The position numbers and the translations under genes were made by a program. A stretch of DNA of 58,018 nucleotides from Stagnihabitans tardus (lineage in GTDB: Bacteria > Pseudomonadota > Alphaproteobacteria > Rhodobacterales > Rhodobacteraceae). Where the stretch lies: positions 1 to 58,018 of the forward strand of contig NZ_JAABNR010000021.1 in assembly GCF_009925085.1 (NCBI RefSeq). The letters run 5' to 3'. Each line of letters opens with the position of its first letter. Position 1 is the first letter of the stretch. This document shows positions 7,240-16,837 of the stretch, piece after piece. Below the pieces are notes generated by a model that did no database searches, was not told where the DNA came from, and saw only the letters and a list, made by a program, of their open reading frames with translations.

Positions 7240-8718
7240 ATGGTCGTGGAACCCAAGGCGCCCATCGTAGAGATGCGCCAGATCACCAAGACCTTCGGTT
7301 CCACGCGCGCGCTTCGGGGCGTGGATTTCACCGTGCTCCCCGGTGAGATCCACGCGCTTCTGGGCCGCAATGGCGCGGGGAAATCGACGCTGGTCTCGTG
7401 CCTCAGCGGTATCGTGGCGGCCGACAGCGGGCGGGTCCGCATCGGCCAGGCCGATATCATCGCCAATGGCGAGAGCTATGCGGCCGCCCTGCGGGACGAG
7501 ATCGCCCATGTCCAGCAGACCCCGCGTCTGTTCGATCTGCTGACCGTGGCCGAGAACCTGTTCCTGGAAAACCCCGCCGTGCGCCGGCGCGGCTGGGTCA
7601 GTCACCGCCAGATGATCGCCCGCGCGGCCCAGGTTCTGGAGACCTGGGGCATCGAGATCAGCCCGACGGCCTTGGCCGGGCAATTGGGCGCGGGCACGAG
7701 GCAGCTTCTGGAGATCATCAAGGCGCTCAATCGCGGCGTTCCGGTGATGATCCTGGATGAACCCACCGCCGCGCTTTCGAATGCCGAAAAGCGCGTGCTG
7801 TTCGACCATGTGCGGGCCTTGAAGGCCCAAGGGGTGAGTTTCGTCTATATCTCGCATCACCTGGATGAGGTCTTCGAGATCGCCGACACCGTCACCATCC
7901 TGCGCGATGGCCAGACGGTGACGGAACGGGCGGCGGTCAGCAGCCTCGACGTCGAGACCATCGCCGACCTGATGATGGGGCAAAAGACCCAGCGTTCGGT
8001 GCGCGAGGATTTCACGGATGCCTCCGCGCCGCCGCTGCTGGAGGCGCGGGGCCTGCGCCTGGGCAAGGGCACGGTCGATTTCCAGGTCCGCAAGGGCGAG
8101 ATCGTGGCCCTGGCGGGCCCGGTGGGCAGTGGCAAAGAGGATCTGGCCATGATCCTTGCCGGTCACAAGGCGCCTTTGGGGGGCAGGGTCTTTAGCCCCT
8201 CGGGCAAGCTGCCGGTGATTGGCCTGGTGCCCACCGACCGCCATGCCTCGGGCTATGTGGGTCTTCTGGGCGTGCGAGAGAATGTGACCCTGGGCGGCCT
8301 CGACCTCTTGTCGGGCGGCTTGGGCTTCATCGACCGGGGGCGGGAGGCGGCCCATGTCGGCGACCTTGCACGGCGGACCAATGTGATTGCGGCCTCGCTG
8401 GAGCAGCCGGTGGGGCAGCTTTCGGGCGGCAACCAGCAGAAGGTGGTCTTTGCCCGCGCGCTGTGCCGGGATCCGCAGGTCATCGTGGCGCTCAGCCCCA
8501 CGCGCGGCGTCGATGTCGGCGCCAAGGAACAGCTTTACGGCCTCCTGCGCGATCTTGCGGCCAAGGGCATGGGCGTCGTCGTCGTCTCGGACGAAGAGGA
8601 CGAAATCTCACAACTCGCCAACCGCGTCGTCATCGTCTTCGAGGAGGAGATCGTGGGCGAACTGGTGGGCGATTACAGCATGAAGGATCTGATCTTGCGG
8701 ATGGAGGGGGTGGCATGA
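7240..8718 (+). CDS. ABC sugar transporter, double ATP-binding protein (RbsA/MglA type, system 1)
   Basis: 492 residues, the usual length for the two-domain ATPases of CUT2 sugar importers, starting 3 bp after the binding-protein stop. Domain 1 has an intact Walker A (GRNGAGKST, 42-50) and Walker B (VMILDEPTAAL); its signature is degenerate (LGAGTRQ). Domain 2 has an altered Walker A (GPVGSGKED, 293-301) but a good signature (LSGGNQQ), and the Walker B acidic pair usually written LDEPTRG reads ALSPTRG (Leu418-Ser419). The second site is therefore probably not hydrolytic. The stop overlaps the permease start (ATGA), indicating translational coupling. Confidence 0.88.
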   Translation: MVVEPKAPIVEMRQITKTFGSTRALRGVDFTVLPGEIHALLGRNGAGKSTLVSCLSGIVAADSGRVRIGQADIIANGESYAAALRDEIAHVQQTPRLFDLLTVAENLFLENPAVRRRGWVSHRQMIARAAQVLETWGIEISPTALAGQLGAGTRQLLEIIKALNRGVPVMILDEPTAALSNAEKRVLFDHVRALKAQGVSFVYISHHLDEVFEIADTVTILRDGQTVTERAAVSSLDVETIADLMMGQKTQRSVREDFTDASAPPLLEARGLRLGKGTVDFQVRKGEIVALAGPVGSGKEDLAMILAGHKAPLGGRVFSPSGKLPVIGLVPTDRHASGYVGLLGVRENVTLGGLDLLSGGLGFIDRGREAAHVGDLARRTNVIAASLEQPVGQLSGGNQQKVVFARALCRDPQVIVALSPTRGVDVGAKEQLYGLLRDLAAKGMGVVVVSDEEDEISQLANRVVIVFEEEIVGELVGDYSMKDLILRMEGVA

Positions 8719-9728
8719 TGGTGCGCGCAGAGAGGTCGCGGTGGCAGGCCTTCGGGCAGGGATTCGTGGCGCATGGCTTCACGATGTATCCGGTGCTTTT
8801 GCTTTTGGTCATCGTGGGGGCGGTGGTGGCGCCGCGGTTCCTGTCGACGATCAACCTGATCAACATCCTGGAACAGGTCTCGGTCCTGGGCCTGACCACG
8901 ATCGGCCTCAGTTTCGTCGTGCTGATCGGGCGGCTGGACCTGTCGCTGGAGGGCATCGTGGGCTTTGCGCCGATGCTGGCGGCGGTGCTGATGGCCTCGG
9001 CCTCGGCGGGGGGATATGGGGTCGAGCTGCCGGGCTGGGCGGGGCTTCTGGTGGCCCTGGGCTCGGCGGGCCTCATCGGGTTCTTCAATGGTTTCATGGT
9101 GGTGCGGGTGGGGCTGAACCCCTTCATCTCGACCCTGGGGCTTTTGGTTCTGCTGCGCGGCTCGATCCTGATCATTTCGAACGGGCGGTCGATATACTCC
9201 CCGGGCGCGGCGCTGACTTACCTCGGTTCGGCCAAGATCGCGGGGCTTCCGGTCTCGGTCCTGGTCTTTCTGGCGGTGGCGGTGCTGGTCGGCTGCATCT
9301 TTCAATACCACCGCTATGGCCGCGCGCTTTACGCCATCGGCCGCAATGAAGAGGCCGCGCGGGCGGCGGGCATCGACGTGGACCGAGTGATCTGGTCGGC
9401 CTTCGTCTTTGCCGGGCTGCTGGCGGGGCTGGCGGGGGTGCTGATGACCGGGCGCCTGGACAGCGCGGTGACGACGCAGGGCGAAGGCATCATCTTCTCG
9501 GCCTTTGCGGCGGCGGTGATCGGAGGCGTCTCGCTTGGCGGCGGCAAGGGGAACATCATCGGCGTGGTCTCGGGCGTCTTGCTGATCGGGGTCATCAACA
9601 ACCTGCTGACCCTGGCGCAGGTGCCGTCCTTTTACGTCCAGGCCTCGACGGGCGCCGTGATCATCGTGGCGGCCGTGCTGACGACGCTCGCCAGCCGCAG
9701 ATCCTCGGGCGTCAAGACAAGGACCTGA
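8715..9728 (+). CDS. ABC sugar transporter, permease (CUT2 family, system 1)
   Basis: 337 residues from ATG 8715, which overlaps the ATPase stop. Roughly eight to ten hydrophobic segments are visible, starting with YPVLLLLVIVGAVVAPRFLS. Typical CUT2 permease motifs follow: GRLDLSLEGIVGFAPML, FNGFMVVRVGLNPFISTLG, YAIGRNEEAARAAGI and AAVIGGVSLGGGKG. It forms the inner-membrane channel of system 1 and ends the operon 5098-9728; a strong intrinsic terminator follows. Confidence 0.88.
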   Translation: MMVRAERSRWQAFGQGFVAHGFTMYPVLLLLVIVGAVVAPRFLSTINLINILEQVSVLGLTTIGLSFVVLIGRLDLSLEGIVGFAPMLAAVLMASASAGGYGVELPGWAGLLVALGSAGLIGFFNGFMVVRVGLNPFISTLGLLVLLRGSILIISNGRSIYSPGAALTYLGSAKIAGLPVSVLVFLAVAVLVGCIFQYHRYGRALYAIGRNEEAARAAGIDVDRVIWSAFVFAGLLAGLAGVLMTGRLDSAVTTQGEGIIFSAFAAAVIGGVSLGGGKGNIIGVVSGVLLIGVINNLLTLAQVPSFYVQASTGAVIIVAAVLTTLASRRSSGVKTRT

Positions 9729-9743
9729 GGGCGCAAAAGGAAC

Positions 9744-9773
9744 CCCCCGCCGGAGCGATCCGGCGGGGGTTTT
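9744..9773 (+). terminator. Intrinsic terminator after ABC system 1
   Basis: A perfect 11-bp stem (CCCCCGCCGGA / TCCGGCGGGGG) with a 4-base GCGA loop is followed by TTTT. It lies between the converging permease and IolI-like genes and could serve the plus-strand operon; the A-rich stretch at 9735-9742 gives it some reverse activity too. Confidence 0.85.
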
Positions 9774-9778
9774 GCCTT

Positions 9779-10576
9779 TCAGGCCAGGAGAGCTGCGACG
9801 TAGTCGAGACTGGCCCTCAGGTGCTGCGCCAGGTCGGGGTCGTTCTGGACGGCGGGAGAGAAGGGCTCCATCGAGACGAACCCCTGGTAGTCCGCCGCCT
9901 TCAGCGCCTGAAGCTGGGCGATATTGCCCACCCGGTCGCCCGGGAAGATCAGGCCGCGCTGGGGTTCCACCAGGTCACCCGGCGCGCCCGGGTCGGTGAT
10001 GCCCGACATGTGTGCCAGACCGATATGGGCGGGGAAGAGCCGGTCATCGCCGCAGCGGAAGAACTGGAAGGTGTCATAGCAAAGCTGCCAGGGCCCGCCG
10101 ACCTCCTCCATCGCAGCCACGGCCATTTCCTGGCGCTTCATGGTGGAATGGGTCATGCCAAGCGGCTCGACATAGCCCGTCACGCCATGGGCTTTCAGGA
10201 TCGGCGCCAGCCCGGCAAGGCCGTCCCGCAGCTGCGCCTCGGAGCGCGCCTGGTCCCAGCCCTCGGGCACATGGACCGGGCAGAGCACCAGCCCCGGCGC
10301 GCCAAGCGCGGCGGCATAGGCGGCCAGCCGCTCGGCCTCCGCCGCGCGCTCGGGCGTCCAGTCGTTGAAACGCTGCAACGCGTTGACAGAGGCCACGACG
10401 AGCCCCGCATCCTCCAGCCTTGCGCGGACTTCGGCGGCGGGCGTGCCATCGGCGAATTCCCTTCCCTCGATGTCATTGCGGATTTCCACCGCGCCGACGC
10501 CCACTCTCTGGGCCAAAGCGATGAAATCGGCAAGGGAAAGCCCCGGCGCGCAGGTCCGGTTGATCGCGAATTTCAT
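9779..10576 (-). CDS. Sugar isomerase-type TIM-barrel protein, IolI-like (2-keto-myo-inositol isomerase)
   Basis: 265 residues. The protein belongs to the xylose-isomerase-like TIM-barrel group (AP endonuclease 2 fold). NALQRFNDW near residue 64, GYVEPLGM, LCYDTFQFF and the C-terminal DRVGNIAQL / FVSMEPFSP segments resemble B. subtilis IolI, which interconverts 2-keto-myo-inositol and 1-keto-D-chiro-inositol; the acidic and His residues in these strands would bind the metal. It is last in the seven-gene minus-strand operon starting at iolG2, and its ATG directly abuts the preceding stop. A keto-inositol isomerase would let D-chiro-inositol enter the myo-inositol route. Another keto-sugar specificity is possible. 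Confidence 0.7.
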   Translation of the reverse strand: MKFAINRTCAPGLSLADFIALAQRVGVGAVEIRNDIEGREFADGTPAAEVRARLEDAGLVVASVNALQRFNDWTPERAAEAERLAAYAAALGAPGLVLCPVHVPEGWDQARSEAQLRDGLAGLAPILKAHGVTGYVEPLGMTHSTMKRQEMAVAAMEEVGGPWQLCYDTFQFFRCGDDRLFPAHIGLAHMSGITDPGAPGDLVEPQRGLIFPGDRVGNIAQLQALKAADYQGFVSMEPFSPAVQNDPDLAQHLRASLDYVAALLA

Positions 10577-11500
10577 TCAGGCCTCGTAAAGCTGGGGTTT
10601 GGCGGGAAGGGTGATGGTCTGGGGCAGGCCCGAGGCCAGCCCCGGGATGATCTGCTCGGCAATCGCCGTGGCCGCATAGCCATCCCAGGCCGAGGCGCCC
10701 GCAAGGCTGCCGCTGCGGGCCCCCGCGACGAAAGCATTCATCTGGGCGCGGTAGGCCTCGGCAAAGCGCGGCACCCAGTTCATCGGATAGCCATGGCCAT
10801 GCGCGCCCGCCCGGTTGGTCAGCACCCGGGTCGGCTGCGCCATGGCAACCGTCCCCGCCCGCCCCACCAATTCCGCATGCACGTGATAGCCGTAAGCCGC
10901 ATTCATGAAGACCTCGGTCGAGATCAGCACGCCCTTGGCGGTCTGCATCGTCACCAGCATCGGGTCCTGGCCCACCACCCGGGCCTCGGTGATCTCGTCG
11001 TCCAAAAGCCAGCGCGAGATGTCGATCTCATGCACCAGAGAGTTGGTGATCGGCATGGCCCCCACGAACCAATCGGGCGCCTGGGCATTGCGGTGGATGT
11101 TGTGCAAGAGCGCGGGCTCCCCCACGTCGCAGGCCTTCATCGCGAGATATGCCGGGTCAAAGCGGCGCATATAGCCCACCTGCACCAAGCGGCGGCCCAA
11201 GGCGACCTCGGCCTCGACCACGCGCCAGGCCTCGGCCGCCGTGGCACCGAGCGGCTTTTCGCAAAGCACCGGCTTGCCCGCCGCGAGACAGGCCAGCGCG
11301 AGATCCGCATGGGTTGCATCGGGCGAGGCGATGACCACCGCATCGACCACCTCGATCATCTCATGCGGGTCGCGGTGGGAGCACTCCCCCACCGGATCGC
11401 AGGTGGCGGCCAGATGGGCGCCCCGCACTTCGCCCTGCAAGACCCGCGCGTGATCGGCCCCCATGACGCCGAGGCCGATGACCCCAACCCGCAGGCTCAT
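10577..11500 (-). CDS. Gfo/Idh/MocA family oxidoreductase
   Basis: 307 residues. Rossmann motif [14 protein letters not shown] at the N-terminus; [15 protein letters not shown] and VLCEKPLG carry the family's Lys; [11 protein letters not shown] and [13 protein letters not shown] follow, the latter with the conserved acidic/His region. It is shorter and more divergent than the IolG copies and lacks their RDMTIHDFD motif, so it is probably not a myo-inositol 2-dehydrogenase; scyllo-inositol or a keto-sugar are possibilities. Its start overlaps the stop of the upstream Gfo/Idh/MocA gene (ATGA), and the two may act in sequence. Confidence 0.75.
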   Translation of the reverse strand: MSLRVGVIGLGVMGADHARVLQGEVRGAHLAATCDPVGECSHRDPHEMIEVVDAVVIASPDATHADLALACLAAGKPVLCEKPLGATAAEAWRVVEAEVALGRRLVQVGYMRRFDPAYLAMKACDVGEPALLHNIHRNAQAPDWFVGAMPITNSLVHEIDISRWLLDDEITEARVVGQDPMLVTMQTAKGVLISTEVFMNAAYGYHVHAELVGRAGTVAMAQPTRVLTNRAGAHGHGYPMNWVPRFAEAYRAQMNAFVAGARSGSLAGASAWDGYAATAIAEQIIPGLASGLPQTITLPAKPQLYEA

Positions 11501-12609
11501 TTGACGTCGATCCAGCGTTCCTCGCGCGAGGAGGCCTGGATCGTCTCGACCAGCGCTTGGATGCGCAGGCCCTTGCGGAAGTTGAAGGGCTCGGGCGCGC
11601 CGCCGATGGCCTGGACATAGCCTGCGACCTCGATGGCCTTGAGGTCGTTGAAGCCGATCTGGTGGCCTGCCGCGACGCAGAAAAGGCCATAGGGCGCGTG
11701 ATCCGGCGAAGCTTCGATCCGGCGGAAGCCCTGGCGGCCCTTGGGGTCTGCGGTGTTGAAGAAGTTCAACACGTTGAAATGCTCTTGGGAGAAAGCCAGC
11801 GCGCCCTTGGTGCCATAGACCTCGAAGTCATGCTGCATCTTGCGACCCGTCGCGATCCAGTTGCCCTCGATGGAACCCGAGGCGCCGTTTTCAAACCGCA
11901 GGAAGGCGCGGCCGAGGTCGTCGACCGTCACCGCGCGGCGCCCGCCGCGGCCGTCGGGGCGCTCATGGATCATGGTGACGCAATCGCCCATGACGCGGGT
12001 GATCGGGCCGCACAGGAACTCTGCCGTGGCCAAGGCATGAGAGCCGATATCAGCCAGCGCCCCGCCCCCTGCCGGGTCGTGGCGGAAGGTCCAGGGCCCA
12101 TTGGGGTCGGCCATGTAATCCTCAGCATGGAGCCCGCGATAGCCGCGGATCTCACCGAGCTCTCCGGCCTGGATCATGTCACGCGCGAGCGCCAGCATCG
12201 GGTTGCAGAGGTAGTTGAAGCCCACCTGGGTCTTCACCCCCCTGGCCTCGGCGGCGAGGGTCATCTCCAGGGCGTCGGCGGCCAGGGGCGCCAGCGGCTT
12301 TTCGCAATAGACATGCTTGCCGGCGGCGATGGCGGCCAAGGACATCTCCTTGTGCAGGGCATTGGGCGCGGTGATCGAGACCACATCGATGGCCGGATCG
12401 GCGATGATGCTGCGCCAATCGGCGGTGGCCTGTTCGAAGCCCAGGGCGAGGCGCGCGCGCTCGGAGGCCTCGGGCGTGATATCGGCCACGGTGTGCAGAT
12501 GCAGATCGAAGGGCAGGTCAAAGACCTTGGGGGCCGAGGTGAAGCCGAAGACATGGGCCTTGCCCATGAAACCCGTGCCGATCAGGCCGATGTTGAGACG
12601 CTTTTTCAT
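11497..12609 (-). CDS. Gfo/Idh/MocA family oxidoreductase
   Basis: 370 residues. [16 protein letters not shown] at the N-terminus, APNALHKEM and VYCEKPLAP (conserved Lys) are family hallmarks; [21 protein letters not shown] has the conserved Asp/His of the second domain and [21 protein letters not shown] is typical of the longer sugar-dehydrogenase branch. It resembles the protein at 39308-40420 (same SGS/SGI-type strand, ATGRK and EIYGTKG segments), so these two are paralogues. The stop codon overlaps the next start and the ATG overlaps the 2-hydroxyacid dehydrogenase stop by one base. Substrate unknown; likely an NAD(P)-dependent keto-sugar or keto-inositol reductase/oxidase. Confidence 0.77.
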   Translation of the reverse strand: MKKRLNIGLIGTGFMGKAHVFGFTSAPKVFDLPFDLHLHTVADITPEASERARLALGFEQATADWRSIIADPAIDVVSITAPNALHKEMSLAAIAAGKHVYCEKPLAPLAADALEMTLAAEARGVKTQVGFNYLCNPMLALARDMIQAGELGEIRGYRGLHAEDYMADPNGPWTFRHDPAGGGALADIGSHALATAEFLCGPITRVMGDCVTMIHERPDGRGGRRAVTVDDLGRAFLRFENGASGSIEGNWIATGRKMQHDFEVYGTKGALAFSQEHFNVLNFFNTADPKGRQGFRRIEASPDHAPYGLFCVAAGHQIGFNDLKAIEVAGYVQAIGGAPEPFNFRKGLRIQALVETIQASSREERWIDVK

Positions 12610-13547
12610 CAGGATACCTTGTTCACGATCAGCGAGGGGTCGAGCCGCCCCGCAAAGAAATCAAGCACGTTCTGCACCGAGGCCAGGGCCATGCGCTCGG
12701 CGCATTCCACGGTCAGGGCGGCATTGTGCGGGGTGAGGATGGCGTTTTCCAAGCCAAAGAGCGGATGATCTTGCGCCGGAGGCTCGGCGTCGAAGACTTC
12801 GATCCCGGCGGCGCCAAGGTGACCGGCCAGGGCGCGGGCCAGGGCGGCCTCGTCAATGAGGCCGCCGCGTGCCGTGTTGACGACGACCGCGCCGGGCTTC
12901 ATCGCGGCAAGCTCGGAGGCGCCCAGGATCACCCGGTCCGCACGCGGCAGGTGCAAGGAGACCGCATCGGCCGCGCGCAGGCCCTCGGTCAGATCGGTGA
13001 CGCGGGTGGCAAGATCGGGCCAGTCGGTCACATAGGGGTCATAGGCCGCGACCTTCATGCCGAAGGCCCGCGCCATCCCCGCCAGATGCCGCCCGATCCG
13101 GCCGAAACCCACGATCAGCAGGGTCTTGCCCGCGACTTCATGGGTCTGCAGCCCGTTCCGCCAGGCCCAGTTGCCCGACCTGGTCGCCCGATCCGCCGCG
13201 ATAAGCCGGTGGGAGGCCGCGAGGATCAGCATCATCGCATGTTCGGCCACGCCGGCCGAATTCACATCCCCCACGATGCAAAGCGGGATGCCCCGGGCGT
13301 TCAGCGCCGCCACATCCACCGCATCATATCCCACGCCATGGCGCGAGACGATCTGCAGCCCCGGCGCCTTGGCAATGGACGCGGCCCCCAGCGGCTGGGT
13401 GCGGATCACGATGGCCTCGGCCCGCGGCAGGGCCTCTTGATAGGAGGCCTCGGTGATGGCCTCGACATAATCGAAACTATGGCCCGAGCCTTGCAAGAGC
13501 TTCAGCCCAGAAGGGTGCAGCTTTCCGGCCACGAGAAGATGGGGCAT
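12609..13547 (-). CDS. D-isomer-specific 2-hydroxyacid dehydrogenase
   Basis: 312 residues from ATG 13547 (TGATG overlap with the aldolase stop; a TTG one codon earlier is less likely). The NAD-binding motif is [20 protein letters not shown]. The catalytic Arg, Glu and His of the family are in [20 protein letters not shown] and LTPHNAALT. It is near the size of hydroxypyruvate/glyoxylate reductases and SerA-type catalytic domains. In this operon it could reduce a 2-keto acid produced by the neighbouring HpcH/HpaI aldolase or oxidise a 2-hydroxyacid formed by the aldehyde dehydrogenase. The family assignment is firm, the substrate is inference. Confidence 0.83.
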   Translation of the reverse strand: MPHLLVAGKLHPSGLKLLQGSGHSFDYVEAITEASYQEALPRAEAIVIRTQPLGAASIAKAPGLQIVSRHGVGYDAVDVAALNARGIPLCIVGDVNSAGVAEHAMMLILAASHRLIAADRATRSGNWAWRNGLQTHEVAGKTLLIVGFGRIGRHLAGMARAFGMKVAAYDPYVTDWPDLATRVTDLTEGLRAADAVSLHLPRADRVILGASELAAMKPGAVVVNTARGGLIDEAALARALAGHLGAAGIEVFDAEPPAQDHPLFGLENAILTPHNAALTVECAERMALASVQNVLDFFAGRLDPSLIVNKVS

Positions 13548-14353
13548 CAATAGGCTCCCTTTTCGGTGCGGGCTTCGCCTTGGGTCAGCGCGCGGAAACG
13601 CGTCACCGCGGCCCCGGCAGCGGCGGAGAGGAAGCGTGAGTCGCCGCCGACCGTGGTCAGGTCGAAGCCCCAGCCGATGGCTTTGGCGGCATAGTCCGGC
13701 GTGCCGCAGTGGAGGCCCGCCCGGATGCCCGCTTTCTTGGCGGCGGCAAGGATGGTTTGGATCGCCTCGACCATCTCGGGCTCTTCGCGGTCGAAGCCGG
13801 GGGCGAGGCGGCCTTGCGTCAGGCTTAGCGTCAGGTCGGCCGGGCCGATGTAAAGCCCGTCGAGCCCCGGGGTGGCCGCGATGGCATCGACATTGGCGAA
13901 GGCTTCCGCCGTTTCGATCATCGCGAGGCCCAGCATATTGTCATTGGCCTCGCCCGCGTAATTGGCGCCGGCGGCGAAAGACACGCGGGTCGGGCCAAAG
14001 CTGCGCTCGCCATGGGGCGGATAGCGCAGGCATTTGACGAAGGTCGCCGCATCGGCCGCGGTGTTCACCATCGGGCAGATGATGCCATAGGCGCCCGCAT
14101 CCAGCGCCTTCATGATCACCCCGGGCTCGTTCCAGGGCACGCGGGCCATGAGCACGGCTCCGCTCGCCCGCATCGCCTGGAACATCGGCAGCACGGCGCT
14201 GTAATCCAGCGCGCCATGCTGCATGTCGATGGTGATGCTATCAAACCCCTGCGCCGCCATGATCTCGGCGGTGAAGGGGTTGCCGATGCTGCACCAGCCG
14301 TTGATGGCGGGTTTCCCCTCGGCCCAAAGGGATTTCAAACGGTTCGCGATCAT
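13547..14353 (-). CDS. HpcH/HpaI-family aldolase (2-keto-3-deoxy acid aldolase)
   Basis: 268 residues from ATG 14353, which overlaps the ALDH stop (ATGA); a GTG two codons earlier is possible. Class II, metal-dependent aldolase features are clear: DMQHG near residue 47, RVPWNEP, a CPMVNTAADA strand, MIETAEA with the metal-binding Glu, and GLDGLYIGPADLTLSL with the metal-binding Asp. Relatives cleave 2-keto-3-deoxy-glucarate, 2-keto-3-deoxy-rhamnonate or 4-hydroxy-2-ketoheptanedioate to pyruvate plus an aldehyde. In a locus with IolD/IolE but no IolB, IolC or IolJ, it may replace the phosphorylated aldolase step; that is inference from gene context. Confidence 0.82.
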   Translation of the reverse strand: MIANRLKSLWAEGKPAINGWCSIGNPFTAEIMAAQGFDSITIDMQHGALDYSAVLPMFQAMRASGAVLMARVPWNEPGVIMKALDAGAYGIICPMVNTAADAATFVKCLRYPPHGERSFGPTRVSFAAGANYAGEANDNMLGLAMIETAEAFANVDAIAATPGLDGLYIGPADLTLSLTQGRLAPGFDREEPEMVEAIQTILAAAKKAGIRAGLHCGTPDYAAKAIGWGFDLTTVGGDSRFLSAAAGAAVTRFRALTQGEARTEKGAY

Positions 14354-15780
14354 GCCCACACCACCTGGCTGGATTTCACGTCGAGGTAATCCCGGATGCC
14401 CTCGGCGCCGCCCTCTCGCCCCATGCCGGAGTGGTTGGTGCCGCCGAAGGGCGCCTCCGAGGCTGCCATGGCGAAGGAGTTGATCCCCACCATCCCGGCC
14501 TTCAGCGCCGCCACCGTGCGCCGTGCCCGCCCGGGGTTCGAGGTGAAGGCATAGGCCGACAGCCCCATGTCGCAGGCATTGGCGCGCCCAAGCACCTCGG
14601 CCTCGTCGCGGAAGCGGGTGATGGCGGCGATGGGGCCGAAGTTCTCCTCGGCCATCACGGCCATGTCATCGGTGCAATCGGCCAAGACGGTGGGCAGGTA
14701 GAAATGGCCCGCGTTGAAGCCCGCCCTTGCGCCGCCCGTCACCAGACGCGCGCCTGCGGAGAGCGCGCCTGCGGTGATCTTCTCCATCTCGTCCAGGCGG
14801 CCTGCGTTGATCAAGGGCCCCATGCCCACCGTTGGGTCAAGCCCGTCGCCCAGCTTGATCGCCTCGGCCCGCGCCTTGAAGCCCGCGACGAAGGCGTCAT
14901 GCAGGCTTTCATGGACATAGAACCGGTCGCCCGTCACGCAGACCTGACCGGCATTGGCGAATTTGGTGGGGACGGTGACATTCAGGCAGGCCTCGAGGTC
15001 GGCATCGTCATAGATGATGACCGGGGCATTGCCGCCGAGCTCCATCGAGACCTTCTTCAGCGTCGAGGCCGCGTCGCGGATCATCTGCTGACCCACGCGG
15101 GTAGAGCCGGTCAGAGAGACCTTGCGGACGCGCTTGTCCGCCATGATCGGCGCATAGGTGGCCTGCGTCGGCCCCACGACCAGCCCCAAGGCCCCTTCCG
15201 GCAGCCCCCCTGCCCGGCAGCAATCGACCATGACCATGGCCACGCCCGGCGTCTGGGAGGAGGGCCGGACGATGACGGAACAGCCCGCCGCCAAGGCCGG
15301 CGCGACCTTGCGGGCGATCAGCGCCGCCGGGAAGTTCCAGGCGGTGAAGGCGGCCACGATCCCAACCGGCTCGTGGTGGATCTCGAAGCGGCCACCCGGC
15401 ACGCGGGATTCGACGATGCGGCCATAGATCCGGCGGGCCTCCTCGGCATACCAGCGGAACTGGTCGATGGAGAGCCCCCATTCCCGCCCCGCCTGGGCAA
15501 TCGGCTTGCCGGTTTCGAGGCTGATCATCCGCGCGGCCTCATCGGTGCGGCGGGTCATCTCGTCGGCAATCTTGTGCAGCGCGTCGGCGCGGGAGAAGGC
15601 CGGGGTGGCAGCCCAGGCCTTCAAACCCCGGGCGGCCGCGTCGATGGCGGCCTCGGTGTCAGACACACCCGCCTGGGGGCAATCCCCCAGGGGCTTCTCG
15701 CTGACCGGGGAAAAGACCGGGGCGGTTTCGGCCCCCTGGACCCAGGCGCCGCCGATGAACAATCCGAAAGAGCCATACAT
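14350..15780 (-). CDS. NAD(P)-dependent aldehyde dehydrogenase (succinate-semialdehyde dehydrogenase-like)
   Basis: 476 residues, starting at ATG 15780, which overlaps the iolG2 stop (TGATG). FTAWNFPAALIARK, VRPSSQTP, GSTRVGQQM, MELGGNAP (catalytic Glu) and NAGQVCVTGDR (catalytic Cys) are all present, so it should be active. The overall pattern (WYAEEARRIYG, EENFGPIAAI) is of the GabD/semialdehyde dehydrogenase class. It is the second gene of the iolG2 operon and probably oxidises an aldehyde acid; 5-deoxy-glucuronate or the semialdehyde from the aldolase are candidates. Confidence 0.82.
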   Translation of the reverse strand: MYGSFGLFIGGAWVQGAETAPVFSPVSEKPLGDCPQAGVSDTEAAIDAAARGLKAWAATPAFSRADALHKIADEMTRRTDEAARMISLETGKPIAQAGREWGLSIDQFRWYAEEARRIYGRIVESRVPGGRFEIHHEPVGIVAAFTAWNFPAALIARKVAPALAAGCSVIVRPSSQTPGVAMVMVDCCRAGGLPEGALGLVVGPTQATYAPIMADKRVRKVSLTGSTRVGQQMIRDAASTLKKVSMELGGNAPVIIYDDADLEACLNVTVPTKFANAGQVCVTGDRFYVHESLHDAFVAGFKARAEAIKLGDGLDPTVGMGPLINAGRLDEMEKITAGALSAGARLVTGGARAGFNAGHFYLPTVLADCTDDMAVMAEENFGPIAAITRFRDEAEVLGRANACDMGLSAYAFTSNPGRARRTVAALKAGMVGINSFAMAASEAPFGGTNHSGMGREGGAEGIRDYLDVKSSQVVWA

Positions 15781-16787
15781 CACAGCACCTCGGAGACTTG
15801 AACGGCACGGCCCTCGGTGGCCGAGAGAAGCGCGGCCTCGGCCAGGACCAGGGCCTGGACCCCATCCTCGAACCCCACCTCCGGCGCAGAGCCGCTTTCG
15901 ATGGCGGTGACGAAAGCGTCGATCTCGGCGTCGAAAGCCTCGCGGTAGCGCTCGATGAAGAAATCCAGCAGGGGTGCCGCGGCATCGGTCGTGGCGGCCC
16001 CGGTCAGGCGCATGGCATGGGGGCGGCGGTTTTCCGAAATCGCCATGCCGGCCGAACCAAAGGCCTCGACCCGCTGGTCATAGCCATAGACCGCGCGGCG
16101 CGAATTGCCGATCACCGCCTGTTTGCCCGAAGCGGTGGTCAAGACCACGGTGACCGTGTCGAAATCGCCCAAGGCCGCCATCAGATCGGGCCCCACCAGC
16201 CGCGAGCCGGTGGCGAAGACCGTTGTGATCTCCTCGCCCAAGATAAAGCGGGCCATGTCGAAGTCGTGGATCGTCATGTCGCGGAAGATCCCGCCCGAGG
16301 CGCGCAGATAGGCCTCGGGTGCCAGCCCCGGATCGCGGGAGGTGATGGTGACCTGATGGACCTCTCCGATCTGGCCCGCCTGAATGGCCAGACGCACGGC
16401 GCGGTGGCCGGGGTCGAAGCGGCGCACGAAGCCGAGTTGCACGGGCAGGGTATTGCCCTTGATCCGCTCGGCGCAGGTCTTCACCCGGGCCAGCGACAGG
16501 TCGATGGGCTTTTCGCAGAGCACCGGCTTGCCTGCGGCCAGGCAGGCCTCGAGGAGGTCGGCATGGGTGTCGGTCGCCGTGGCGATCAGCACGGCATCGA
16601 CGCCCGGATCGGCCAGGCATTCCTCCACCGAGGCGAAAACCCGCGCCCCCGTGGTCTTGGCCACCCCAAGGGCGGCCGGCGCATGGATGTCATAGACACC
16701 CGCCAGGGCCGCGCGCGGATGGGCGGCGATATTGGCCGCGTGCATCACACCGATGCGGCCGCAGCCCAGAACGGCGATACGGATCAT
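15780..16787 (-). CDS. iolG: Inositol 2-dehydrogenase, IolG-type (Gfo/Idh/MocA), copy 2
   Basis: 335 residues from ATG 16787, preceded by AGAGGGGGAAC. Motifs parallel copy 1: LGCGRIGVMHAANI, CEKPIDLSLARV (Lys), RDMTIHDFDMARF (Asp and His of the triad), RRFDPGH and YGYDQRVEAFGS. It is the first gene of a tight minus-strand operon ending at 9779 and is divergent from iolD across about 130 bp that hold GCAA-N6-TTGC-type sites. Position beside iolD/iolE makes it the best candidate for the main myo-inositol dehydrogenase of the window. Confidence 0.86.
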   Translation of the reverse strand: MIRIAVLGCGRIGVMHAANIAAHPRAALAGVYDIHAPAALGVAKTTGARVFASVEECLADPGVDAVLIATATDTHADLLEACLAAGKPVLCEKPIDLSLARVKTCAERIKGNTLPVQLGFVRRFDPGHRAVRLAIQAGQIGEVHQVTITSRDPGLAPEAYLRASGGIFRDMTIHDFDMARFILGEEITTVFATGSRLVGPDLMAALGDFDTVTVVLTTASGKQAVIGNSRRAVYGYDQRVEAFGSAGMAISENRRPHAMRLTGAATTDAAAPLLDFFIERYREAFDAEIDAFVTAIESGSAPEVGFEDGVQALVLAEAALLSATEGRAVQVSEVL

Positions 16788-16837
16788 GTGGTTCCCCCTC
16801 TGTGCCCCGAGCCGATGGCGGGGGCAGATTCCTTGCA

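Noticed and set aside
5011-8355. A 1114-codon open frame on the minus strand
   Set aside because: It lies opposite iolG1, the binding protein and the ATPase, which have clear motifs. The reading is low-complexity His/Arg/Gly-rich sequence, as expected from the antisense of GC-rich codons.
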